Assembly: GCA_017456055.1 (NCBI GenBank)
Contig: JAFTKC010000003.1
Span: forward strand, 1-42,206
DNA length: 42,206 bases
Direction: 5' to 3'
Origin: Clostridia bacterium
Lineage (GTDB): Bacteria > Bacillota > Clostridia > Christensenellales > Borkfalkiaceae
The notes beneath the pieces are model-generated. The model made no database searches, was not told where the DNA came from, and saw only the letters and a list, made by a program, of their open reading frames with translations. Within the stretch, counting starts at the first letter, position 1. Each line of letters begins with the position of its first letter. The position numbers and the translations under genes were made by a program. This document shows positions 24,684 to 32,097 of the stretch, piece by piece.

Positions 24684-25973
24684 ATGAATCCGTTTAATGA
24701 AAAACCTATCAATTTACTGAGTAGTTTTCAAAATTGGAAACAACTTTATCCAAAATCGTACGATAAACACGAAGTAGACCCGTACACCAAAACTAGAATA
24801 ATACTTATGAACGGCACGGAATTTGAAGCAAACTGGTTTTCGCACAATATGGCACGTCACGTCACAGACAACGATTTGCGAAGGGAACTAGCCGTCACTC
24901 GTTCGATTGAAAAGCAACAACAAATAAAAATATCTCTATTAAAGCCTTGTGACGAAAGCGCCCTAGAACACACCATAGGCTACGAGCAATTAGCCGTTGA
25001 CTTAACTGCAGAACTAGCCAAAAGAGAAAGCGATTGCTACGTAAAAAAAGCGCTCGACTTTGCGCTATTAGAAGACTTCGACCACTTATATCGCTACGCT
25101 AACCTTTTAGAAATGGACGAGGGAATTAAAGCCGAAAGATTAGTTGGAAGATACACCGAGATTATGCCGGGTAGACCTACTATTGCCCACCATCGCTTTA
25201 ATAAAGATAACGTAAAACGTGGAATAAATTCAAAGACGGCAGATAAGCAAACGGTGTTAAACACTATGATAATAACCGCAGCCGAACAACAAACGATGAA
25301 TTATTATATGAACATAACCAATCTTGCGACCAACGATTTAGCACGCAAGGTTTATATGGAAATTGCCCAAGTAGAAGAAGAGCACGTCACCCAATACGAG
25401 TCGCTTATGGACTCAAGCGCTTCTTGGCTTGAAATGCTATTGTGGCACGAATATTGCGAATGCTATCTCTACTGGTCGTGTATGGTCACTGAAACTGACG
25501 CATACGTAAAATCTCTTTGGGAAGAAAACCTTGAGATAGAGATTTCTCATCTCAAGAAAGCCTGCGAACTCTTAGAAAAATACGAGGGCAAAACTTGGCA
25601 AGAAGTGATCCCCGACGGCGAATTTCCAGCGCCTATTTCTTTACACGAGAATATTCAATACGTTCGCGATATTTTGGATACTACCGTGCAATTTACCGGA
25701 CTTTTAGACGACTACGTAAAACTTAGCGAACTACCTAGTGACGCAAACTTCTTCCAATATCAAAATATTATAAACCCAACTATTGAAATAGTTCCAAGCC
25801 ACCTAGTTATAGATAAACATATCCGTGGCTACGGCAAAGATTATCGCTTTGAAACGGCCCCTAATCCCGTAAAAGAACTACGCAATAGAACGGTGGATAA
25901 TACACAAGTAGGAAGAGTTCCCTATACGGCAACTAGCACGGACTTTTTCTGCAACTTCAATAAAGAAAAATAA
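24684..25973 (+). CDS. Ferritin-like protein of unknown function, paralogue 2
   Basis: 429 residues and clearly homologous to the 22392 product over the full length. Shared segments include RIILMNGTEFEANWFSH, KPCDESALEHTIGYEQLAV, EIMPGRPTIA and YGKDYRFETAPNP. Candidate metal ligands fall in three sections: E101 with E130/H134, E201 with E231/H234, and E256 or E259 with E286/H289. This is consistent with three helix pairs of ferritin-like type, more than a single four-helix bundle. AGGGGGAA lies 5-8 nt before the ATG. The last 15 residues (TATSTDFFCNFNKEK) extend past the paralogue. It is on the opposite strand to its paralogue, with the SDR gene between them. Function is unknown. Confidence 0.7.
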   Translation: MNPFNEKPINLLSSFQNWKQLYPKSYDKHEVDPYTKTRIILMNGTEFEANWFSHNMARHVTDNDLRRELAVTRSIEKQQQIKISLLKPCDESALEHTIGYEQLAVDLTAELAKRESDCYVKKALDFALLEDFDHLYRYANLLEMDEGIKAERLVGRYTEIMPGRPTIAHHRFNKDNVKRGINSKTADKQTVLNTMIITAAEQQTMNYYMNITNLATNDLARKVYMEIAQVEEEHVTQYESLMDSSASWLEMLLWHEYCECYLYWSCMVTETDAYVKSLWEENLEIEISHLKKACELLEKYEGKTWQEVIPDGEFPAPISLHENIQYVRDILDTTVQFTGLLDDYVKLSELPSDANFFQYQNIINPTIEIVPSHLVIDKHIRGYGKDYRFETAPNPVKELRNRTVDNTQVGRVPYTATSTDFFCNFNKEK

Positions 25974-25980
25974 TCTTAAG

Positions 25981-26017
25981 AATAAAAGAAGGCAGGTTAT
26001 TCCTGCCTTCTTTTATT
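25981..26017. terminator. Bidirectional terminator between paralogue 2 and the rhamnosidase gene
   Basis: A perfect 16-bp stem (arms 25981-25996 and 26002-26017, core GAAGGCAGG/CCTGCCTTC). It is so tight that the stop codon of the convergent rhamnosidase gene (26013-26015) lies inside one arm. Confidence 0.88.
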
Positions 26018-28049
26018 GTCTAACTTTAATCTTTAAGCCAAAAGATTTTGCTTTTTCTAAATGGGTAAAGATTGGCTTGCCATCTTTAATCCCCTTAAAA
26101 CCTGCAACGCACTCTAAAATTATTGGACCTATAACCGAAGCAAAGCCGTGATTACAACTTGCTTTTGGGCTATCGTGTTCCCATAAAGTACCTGTTTTAT
26201 CTACCATTTCCTTAAAATAAGAAGTCATTTCTTCTAAAACTCTATCATATTCCTTTTTCTCTAAAAGATAGAAAAATCTTAAATAGTTGCCGATAAATAT
26301 ATTGCTTTTTGCGACGTTAGGATAAACGCCGTCCTTTCTTTTTGGACCAAACTTAGTAATCATTTTTTCTTCAAACTCGGCGCTTGGTCTAATATTAAAA
26401 AATAGCGCATAGTATTGGCAAGTTTCAGATAAATGGTCTTTTATGGGCTTGAGTTTTCCATCTTCTCTAACTGCGTTTTCTATAAAAAACTCGCCGTTAA
26501 ATGATTGTTTTATTATGTTCTCTTTTATAATTTTAGCCTTTTTTTCTAATTTTTTGTCATCATAGAGCGAAGCAACTGAAGATAGCATTGCGAAGTATAA
26601 CATATTAGAGGGATAATTTACCCCTTTCACGTAATCAGTCGAATTGCAAACGCTCCACTCTACGAATACCCAACCTTGCAAATCTTCTAAAAGATTATAT
26701 TCGTTTTCATACTCCAAAAAGAAATCTAAAAGCCCATAAACTCTATCTTTAGCAAGTTCAACTAAACTTCTATCCCCCGTTCTATTATAGTAATCTTTTA
26801 GTTCAATCACAAACCACATTGCCCAGTTAGGAATATATTGGTCTTGTCTGTTTTCCGACGGAAAACTCTTAGGAAGCATTCTAGAATCAATCTCTGGCGT
26901 TTTGCTTAAAATTATATTTTCTAAAAAAGCGCGCTCCATTAGATTATTGCCCATAAACGCTTGCTCGGCTTTTGCCGTAAAATAACTATCGCAAAGCCAA
27001 CCCGCCCTTTCTCTTCCAGGACAATCGGTAAAAAGGTCAACGGCGTTTTGCTTAAAGGTATTTTGCCCCGCCCGATAGATTTTTGCTATATCGTTTTCGC
27101 CATCAACCCAAATAAAATCAGCTAAATCGTTTTCGTAAGTTATAAGGGTTGGAGTAATCTCCACTTCCCCTTTATATATGATTTTTAAATGCTTAAAGGC
27201 ATACGGCTCAAAGGTTTGAACTTGACTTTCCCCTTTAGGCGCTTTAATTATCACTATCTCGTTGCACCCTGAACGACGGAAATGCCACTTTCCATCTATA
27301 AGGTACTCTTCCATAACGGCAAAAATTTCTACTTGCTCATTTGCCTTTATATCAAACTTTATAAATCCCGTTCGCTCGTTTTCAAGCGAGTAGTTTATTT
27401 CTTTATAACCGAATTTTACTTTATTTAAAAAATCTCTCTCTACTAAAAAACCTTTCTCCGACGCAAGATTCATAGGGTTTAATTCGCAAAAAGCAGGCGA
27501 AATCTCGCTAAACCCGTTAAACTCACCTTGACTAATTAGACTAAACTCAACCTTTTCGTATCCTGCAGTATCACCAACGCCGTCTAAAATAATTGGCTCT
27601 TCCACCGAATAAACTTCTAACGGAATATCCTTTACGCAAGTTAAATCAAAATATTCGATTCCAGTTCTTTGTCCACTAAATCTCGTCACGTCGGTAAGCC
27701 TATCGGTTCTTAAATAGCATTTAAAATCTAAAGTGCCGTAAACTAGCCCCTTATCGTCATACACTTCTACTCCAAAAAAAGGAAGTTGCTTATCACAAGC
27801 GTAGCAAAGGTGATTGTACCCTGCAACTTCAATTTCAATTTCCTTTACGCCTACAACTGAAATTTCTCTCTTTCTTGAATACCCCTCTCCCGTGCGTTCA
27901 GGCCCAAAGCAATTAAACTCGCCGTTAAGATAAACTCTATAAAAGTCTACCGCGCAAATCACTAATTTTTGGCACTCCTTATTTAGCGACAATTTAAAAA
28001 TTCTTCTAGAATATTGCTCTTCTCTATTTCCCGCCCAAACGAATTCCAT
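26013..28049 (-). CDS. GH78-like alpha-L-rhamnosidase
   Basis: 678-residue intracellular glycoside hydrolase with no signal peptide. The N-terminal beta-rich domains (about 1-300) have lectin-like strands (VDFYRVYLNGEFNCFGPERT). The catalytic (alpha/alpha)6 barrel has the GH78 motif FTDCPGRERAGWLCDSYF around residue 343, containing the Asp and Glu of the active site. A later TLWEHDSP-x-ASCNHGFAS segment near 620 carries the general-base Glu and conserved NH. Such enzymes release L-rhamnose from plant glycosides or polysaccharides. No rhamnose catabolic genes are adjacent, so uptake would rely on other loci. It has its own promoter. The substrate within GH78 and related families is inferred. 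Confidence 0.85.
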   Translation of the reverse strand: MEFVWAGNREEQYSRRIFKLSLNKECQKLVICAVDFYRVYLNGEFNCFGPERTGEGYSRKREISVVGVKEIEIEVAGYNHLCYACDKQLPFFGVEVYDDKGLVYGTLDFKCYLRTDRLTDVTRFSGQRTGIEYFDLTCVKDIPLEVYSVEEPIILDGVGDTAGYEKVEFSLISQGEFNGFSEISPAFCELNPMNLASEKGFLVERDFLNKVKFGYKEINYSLENERTGFIKFDIKANEQVEIFAVMEEYLIDGKWHFRRSGCNEIVIIKAPKGESQVQTFEPYAFKHLKIIYKGEVEITPTLITYENDLADFIWVDGENDIAKIYRAGQNTFKQNAVDLFTDCPGRERAGWLCDSYFTAKAEQAFMGNNLMERAFLENIILSKTPEIDSRMLPKSFPSENRQDQYIPNWAMWFVIELKDYYNRTGDRSLVELAKDRVYGLLDFFLEYENEYNLLEDLQGWVFVEWSVCNSTDYVKGVNYPSNMLYFAMLSSVASLYDDKKLEKKAKIIKENIIKQSFNGEFFIENAVREDGKLKPIKDHLSETCQYYALFFNIRPSAEFEEKMITKFGPKRKDGVYPNVAKSNIFIGNYLRFFYLLEKKEYDRVLEEMTSYFKEMVDKTGTLWEHDSPKASCNHGFASVIGPIILECVAGFKGIKDGKPIFTHLEKAKSFGLKIKVRQ

Positions 28050-28081
28050 AAAAATTAATTTCCTTCTTGTTTTCTATTAAA

Positions 28082-28110
28082 ATTTTAACATCAATTATAC
28101 TTAAAGTCAA
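28082..28110 (-). promoter_or_regulatory. Promoter of the rhamnosidase gene
   Basis: Minus strand: TTGACT (28105-28110), 17-bp spacer, TAAAAT (28082-28087). The SD AAGGAA lies before the ATG at 28049. Confidence 0.65.
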
Positions 28111-28118
28111 TAATAAAA

Positions 28119-28148
28119 TAAACCTTAAAGTTTAATCTCTAAGGTTTA
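28119..28148 (-). terminator. Possible terminator of the TetR gene
   Basis: TAAACCTTA pairs with TAAGGTTTA over a 12-nt loop, followed on the minus strand by TTTTATTATT. It is AT-rich and so weaker than others here. Confidence 0.55.
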
Positions 28149-28190
28149 CAAAACATTTAATTCGCAGAATCTTTTTCTTGAAATTTTTTT

Positions 28191-28874
28191 CTACGAGCAA
28201 TTTTCTAACGCATGCTCTGTAGCCGATTCAGTATACTTTATGAATTTTTTAAGCACTTTCTTGCCTATTTTAAGATAATCCATATTTAAAACTTTTTCTA
28301 TCTTGTTATCTCGCATCTCTTTAGGCACGTTATATATACTCATTATCGCGTCTAACGCCCCAGCAATTCTAACGTCAAGCGGTGCAGACTTTTCGGTTGG
28401 CATCATCGTTGCAAATTCAATGCCCGAAACGAGCATTTCCGCTTCTCTATAATTTACATCCGTCCAGTCGGTACAATATTCACCAAAAACGTTCTTTGCC
28501 TTTCTCGCGTCGTTATCTCTTATAATAGTCAACGTCTTTGGATGAGTATACGCCGTGAGATAAAATTCTTTTCCTACTTCACTATTTTCGCAAATTGCCG
28601 CCATAGACGTAAGTTCCATACAAAACGCTAAAAGCGGGCTATATCCCTCACCCATCTCTTTTTCCATCATCTTCCATTGAAAATCGCAAAGCATTTCCAC
28701 AAGCACTGCCAATACGTCCTCTTTCGTATGAAAATAATAAGTCATATTTCCAGTACTTATCTTTAGCTTTTCGCATATCGCTTTAGCAGAAGTACTTGCA
28801 TACCCCTCTCTTAAAAACATTTTTAGCGCCACTTGAAGTATCTTTAACTTAGTAGTGTTGTTTTTTCTCTCCAT
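28191..28874 (-). CDS. TetR/AcrR-family transcriptional regulator
   Basis: 227 residues. The N-terminal HTH is typical of TetR (KILQVALKMFLREGYASTSA, then KAICEKLKISTGNMTYYFHTKEDVL at about 30-55). The C-terminal helical ligand domain is not recognisable by sequence. A 6+4+6 palindrome TTAGCA-tccg-TGCTAA lies between the -35 and -10 of its own promoter, so it is probably autorepressed. It is transcribed toward the rhamnosidase gene and could control that gene or the divergent dGTPase-like gene. This is inferred from position. SD AAAGG is close to the ATG. Confidence 0.88.
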   Translation of the reverse strand: MERKNNTTKLKILQVALKMFLREGYASTSAKAICEKLKISTGNMTYYFHTKEDVLAVLVEMLCDFQWKMMEKEMGEGYSPLLAFCMELTSMAAICENSEVGKEFYLTAYTHPKTLTIIRDNDARKAKNVFGEYCTDWTDVNYREAEMLVSGIEFATMMPTEKSAPLDVRIAGALDAIMSIYNVPKEMRDNKIEKVLNMDYLKIGKKVLKKFIKYTESATEHALENCS

Positions 28875-28931
28875 TTAACCTTTTTTCCCATCGTTTTTTA
28901 CCATAGCAAGCACAAAAACTCCGTCTATTAT

Positions 28932-28961
28932 ATTTTAGCATCCGTGCTAATGTCTTGTCAA
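28932..28961 (-). promoter_or_regulatory. TetR promoter with embedded operator
   Basis: Minus strand: TTGACA (28956-28961), 18-bp spacer, TAAAAT (28932-28937). The palindrome TTAGCATCCGTGCTAA (28935-28950) lies within the spacer and touches the -10, a classical autoregulatory layout. Confidence 0.65.
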
Positions 28962-28997
28962 CATCTTTTTCGGTATAAAGGGAATTGCCTTTTTATA

Positions 28998-29025
28998 TTG
29001 CTTTTTTTATAAAATATTGTATAAT
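28998..29025 (+). promoter_or_regulatory. Promoter of the dGTPase-like gene, predicted leaderless
   Basis: TTGCTT (28998-29003), 16-bp spacer, TATAAT (29020-29025), then exactly 6 nt (ataact) to the ATG at 29032. No SD. Confidence 0.65.
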
Positions 29026-29031
29026 ATAACT

Positions 29032-30228
29032 ATGTCAAACTATAAAACTCTTTCAAAAGAAACGGAAAAATTAATAATTAGCGATAGAAAAAACAAAACT
29101 CTGCCTAAATTTTATTGCGACGATTCTAAGGCGATTAGAAGAAAGGATAACGAACATGATTCGCCGTCCGTTTGGCGTTCTGCCTTTATTAGAGACGTTG
29201 ATAAAATTCTAAACTGCCCCTTTTATAATCGCTACGCTGATAAAACGCAGGTTTTTTCTCTTTATAAAAACGACGATATTACAAGGCGCGCTCTTCACGT
29301 TCAATTGGTTTCTAGAACGGCTAGAACTATCGGCAAAACCTTAAATCTTAATCTTGATTTAATCGAGGCTATATCTATTGGGCACGATATCGGGCACACT
29401 CCGTTCGGACATACGGGCGAAAGATTCTTAAACGAACTCTTTTTAGAACGTGCTAATAGAAGTTTTAATCACAATATCCACTCGGTTAGGGTTTTGGATA
29501 AAATTTTTCCACTTAATTTAACTCTTCAAACGTTAGACGGAATAGCCTCGCATAACGGAGAACTAGAACTTGAAGAATATCTACCCGCTCCGTCTTACAC
29601 TTTTAGTGAGTTTGATGAAAAAATAGAGAGTTGTTATAAAAACGGAGAAAACGTTTATAAACTTATCCCCTTTACTCTAGAGGGGGCAGTTATGAGAATT
29701 GCCGATATTATCGCATATCTAGGAAAAGATAGACACGACGCTGAAAAAGGCAAACTTTTATCTACTCTTCCTTTTATCGACGAGGGAATCGGTGTTATCA
29801 ACGCAGAAATCGTAAACAACTTGATTGTTAATATAATAGAAAATAGTTATAATAAGCCTTATATTAAAATGGATAAGGAGTGTTTTAATGCGTTAAATAA
29901 GGCAAAAAGAGATAATTACGAGCGTATTTACCTTGATAAATCACAAAAGGATAGCGACTTAATTATAAAGAAAATGATGGAAGAAATCTATAATAAACTG
30001 CTTGCTGACCTAAAGGACGGCAACAAGTCTTCCACAATTTTTACACACCATATAAACTACGTAGATAAGCCTTATTATAAGAGAACTTCCCCCTATCAAG
30101 AAGAAGAAAAAAATCAAATAGTTGTTGACTATATAGCCTCTATGACCGACGATTATTTTATAGAACTATATAAGTATCTCTTCCCAAATAGCAATCTAGA
30201 ACTAAAATATAAAGGCTATTTTGAATAA
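29032..30228 (+). CDS. dGTP triphosphohydrolase-like HD protein
   Basis: HD-domain dNTP triphosphohydrolase of the dGTPase family, which cleaves dGTP to deoxyguanosine and triphosphate. The 398-residue protein starts at MSNYKTLSKE. An in-frame ATG at 29017 would lie across the -10. Visible motifs are WRSAFIRDVDKILNCPFYNR and ADKTQVF (nucleotide-binding front), RALHVQLVSRTARTIG (metal His), ISIGHDIGHTPFGHTGE (HD pair) and MRIADIIAYLGKDRHD (last Asp). Length fits the short Firmicutes-type dGTPases. The message is predicted leaderless because the ATG begins 6 nt after TATAAT. Role may be dNTP pool control or phage defence, neither shown here. Confidence 0.85.
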   Translation: MSNYKTLSKETEKLIISDRKNKTLPKFYCDDSKAIRRKDNEHDSPSVWRSAFIRDVDKILNCPFYNRYADKTQVFSLYKNDDITRRALHVQLVSRTARTIGKTLNLNLDLIEAISIGHDIGHTPFGHTGERFLNELFLERANRSFNHNIHSVRVLDKIFPLNLTLQTLDGIASHNGELELEEYLPAPSYTFSEFDEKIESCYKNGENVYKLIPFTLEGAVMRIADIIAYLGKDRHDAEKGKLLSTLPFIDEGIGVINAEIVNNLIVNIIENSYNKPYIKMDKECFNALNKAKRDNYERIYLDKSQKDSDLIIKKMMEEIYNKLLADLKDGNKSSTIFTHHINYVDKPYYKRTSPYQEEEKNQIVVDYIASMTDDYFIELYKYLFPNSNLELKYKGYFE

Positions 30229-30271
30229 AAGCGCTAACTTACACTATAAACACAAACAACAAATTCATAAT

Positions 30272-30312
30272 ATTTAAAATGAGTTCGGCATTTTACCGAA
30301 CTCATTTTAAAT
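30272..30312. terminator. Bidirectional terminator between the dGTPase-like and CLC genes
   Basis: A perfect 17-bp stem, arms 30272-30288 and 30296-30312 with core GAGTTCGG/CCGAACTC and a 7-nt loop, between convergent genes. Confidence 0.88.
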
Positions 30313-30339
30313 ATCTTAGTAGATTTCTCATATCTTTAA

Positions 30340-31935
30340 TTATTTCAAATTCTTTTTTATGTTAAACTCTAATTTAGAATAGTCTTGTTCTCCTAAGATT
30401 GCATTGAGTTTCACTTTAGTTTGTTCTTCATCAAAGGTTTCGCAACGCACGTGTAAAACGTCTCCCTCGTAAAAAGTCTCCGCATCTCTATTTTCATTAT
30501 CTAAATTATGAGAAGATTTTGAAATTACCGATAAATTAGAGGGCCAAATTATATCCTTAGATTTCTTATACTCTGCAAAACACCCTTTTTTTACTACCAA
30601 GAAAACGTCTAAAACCTTTTTTTCTTGTGTTTCTTCTTGAATTTTAGTTAAACTATTTATGATAGTGGCGTTGATGCCTTTTATTCCAAATATTTCAGTT
30701 ATTGCATACGATATTGCAACCACGATTATTAGGTGGAGAACGTTTCCCACGCAACCAAATACTTCCAAGGCGAAAACGATTGCCGTGAGAGGCATTTTCA
30801 TCATGGCCGAAATACAAGCAGAAACTCCTAACACCAAGATAGCCGTTGAATATTCGCTCGATAACCCAAACGCTTGTTGCATTCCTTGGCTCATGATTGA
30901 AGCAAGTATCGCGCCAAGCGTAATAATCGGTAAAAACACTCCGCCCGTCACCCTATTAGTATTGGCAAAAAGCATTAACGTCGTACGAACCAATAATAGA
31001 ATAAGTAGTCCGTAAATCGCGACGTTTTGTTCTAACAAAAATACAAAAACGTCATGCCCTGTTGACACGAAGGAATAAGATATTAACCCAAAAACGAGCG
31101 TAATTGCGAAAACCAAAAAGATTTTCACATAATGAGGAAGTTTTTTCAATTTAACGTTAGAAAAATTACCTATAACGTGATAATATTTCAAAAATAATAC
31201 GGCAACGAAACCAAACACAATGCCCATTACGAGTGGAATCCAAACGTCTGCTACTGAAAGAATTGTAATATCAATAGTTGGAAAAAGCCCGATACTTATT
31301 CCTAGTAGTGGCGAAAAGGTGTAAGAAACGGCTTGAGCAAACATTACGGCTACGCTACCCACTATTAAAATCATAGGTGAAATTCGTTGATGCGCTTCTT
31401 CTACGGCAAACAATACCCCTGAAACAGATGCACCTGTCGCCACTGCAAAGCCCGCACAAGCACCACCCGTCATAGTATAACTTTCCCAAGCGGGACGTTT
31501 TTTTGCTAAAGTCCTTACGCTTCCTTTACCTACAGCGACACCCATCAAAACAGACGGCCCTTCGTTTCCTAAAGGAACGCCAATTAAAAAAGAAATGAGC
31601 GACAAAAAAAACACTCCTAAAAGCGTGCCTAACCACTTGAACGAAACTATGTTTCTAAGCACGGCTAACGACGATGGAATCCCACACCCTCTCGTTCTTG
31701 GATATTTTTTATACACGAGTGGAAGAATTTTTGCTAGCACATAAAACGCAATTAATACTAATGGAACAAAATAAAATTTTTCGCGTAAAAAAGCATAAGA
31801 ATCTTGAGAAAAGGCAATTACGTATTTGGTTGCAAGTTTAAAAAGCATAATTACACCTGCCGTTAAAACACCCGTAATTGCTCCAAACATAATAGCAGGA
31901 AAAATTAAATTTAAGAAATTTCTATTTGCTTTCAT
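30340..31935 (-). CDS. CLC-type chloride channel or H+/Cl- antiporter with a C-terminal RCK_C-like domain
   Basis: 531-residue membrane protein. CLC selectivity motifs are visible: GCGIPSS (GSGIP equivalent) near 82, GNEGPSVLMG with the gating glutamate near 123, and GGVFLPIITLGA near 340. About 10-12 membrane helices lie within residues 10-420. The last 90 residues (KKGCFAEYKKSKDIIWPSNL to FYEGDVLHVRCETF) resemble a TrkA-C/RCK_C regulatory domain, a known CLC add-on. Presence of the gating Glu suggests an exchanger or gated channel. The transported halide is not certain. SD GAGGA precedes the ATG, and a strong promoter lies about 55 nt upstream. Confidence 0.9.
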   Translation of the reverse strand: MKANRNFLNLIFPAIMFGAITGVLTAGVIMLFKLATKYVIAFSQDSYAFLREKFYFVPLVLIAFYVLAKILPLVYKKYPRTRGCGIPSSLAVLRNIVSFKWLGTLLGVFFLSLISFLIGVPLGNEGPSVLMGVAVGKGSVRTLAKKRPAWESYTMTGGACAGFAVATGASVSGVLFAVEEAHQRISPMILIVGSVAVMFAQAVSYTFSPLLGISIGLFPTIDITILSVADVWIPLVMGIVFGFVAVLFLKYYHVIGNFSNVKLKKLPHYVKIFLVFAITLVFGLISYSFVSTGHDVFVFLLEQNVAIYGLLILLLVRTTLMLFANTNRVTGGVFLPIITLGAILASIMSQGMQQAFGLSSEYSTAILVLGVSACISAMMKMPLTAIVFALEVFGCVGNVLHLIIVVAISYAITEIFGIKGINATIINSLTKIQEETQEKKVLDVFLVVKKGCFAEYKKSKDIIWPSNLSVISKSSHNLDNENRDAETFYEGDVLHVRCETFDEEQTKVKLNAILGEQDYSKLEFNIKKNLK

Positions 31936-31994
31936 CTAAATCCTCTAGACTTAACTCTCTTTCATGTAAAATATTTGAGTTTCAATTTTAATTT

Positions 31995-32023
31995 ATTATA
32001 TCACCACAAAATATTTAATGCAA
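31995..32023 (-). promoter_or_regulatory. Promoter of the CLC gene
   Basis: Minus strand: TTGCAT (32018-32023), 17-bp spacer, TATAAT (31995-32000). The 50-nt leader shows no fluoride-riboswitch features. Confidence 0.7.
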
Positions 32024-32043
32024 GAAAAACAAATAACTCTACA

Positions 32044-32076
32044 AAAAAACGGATAGAAAAACTCTATCCGTTTTTT
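32044..32076 (-). terminator. Terminator of the P-type ATPase gene
   Basis: AAAAAACGGATAG pairs with CTATCCGTTTTTT around a 7-nt loop, 20 nt after the ATPase stop on the minus strand. Confidence 0.88.
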
Positions 32077-32097
32077 ATTGCATTTAGTTAACTAAAA

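Noticed and set aside
31936-31994. Fluoride riboswitch before the CLC gene
   Set aside because: The leader is only about 50 nt, AT-rich, and lacks the conserved fluoride aptamer segments.
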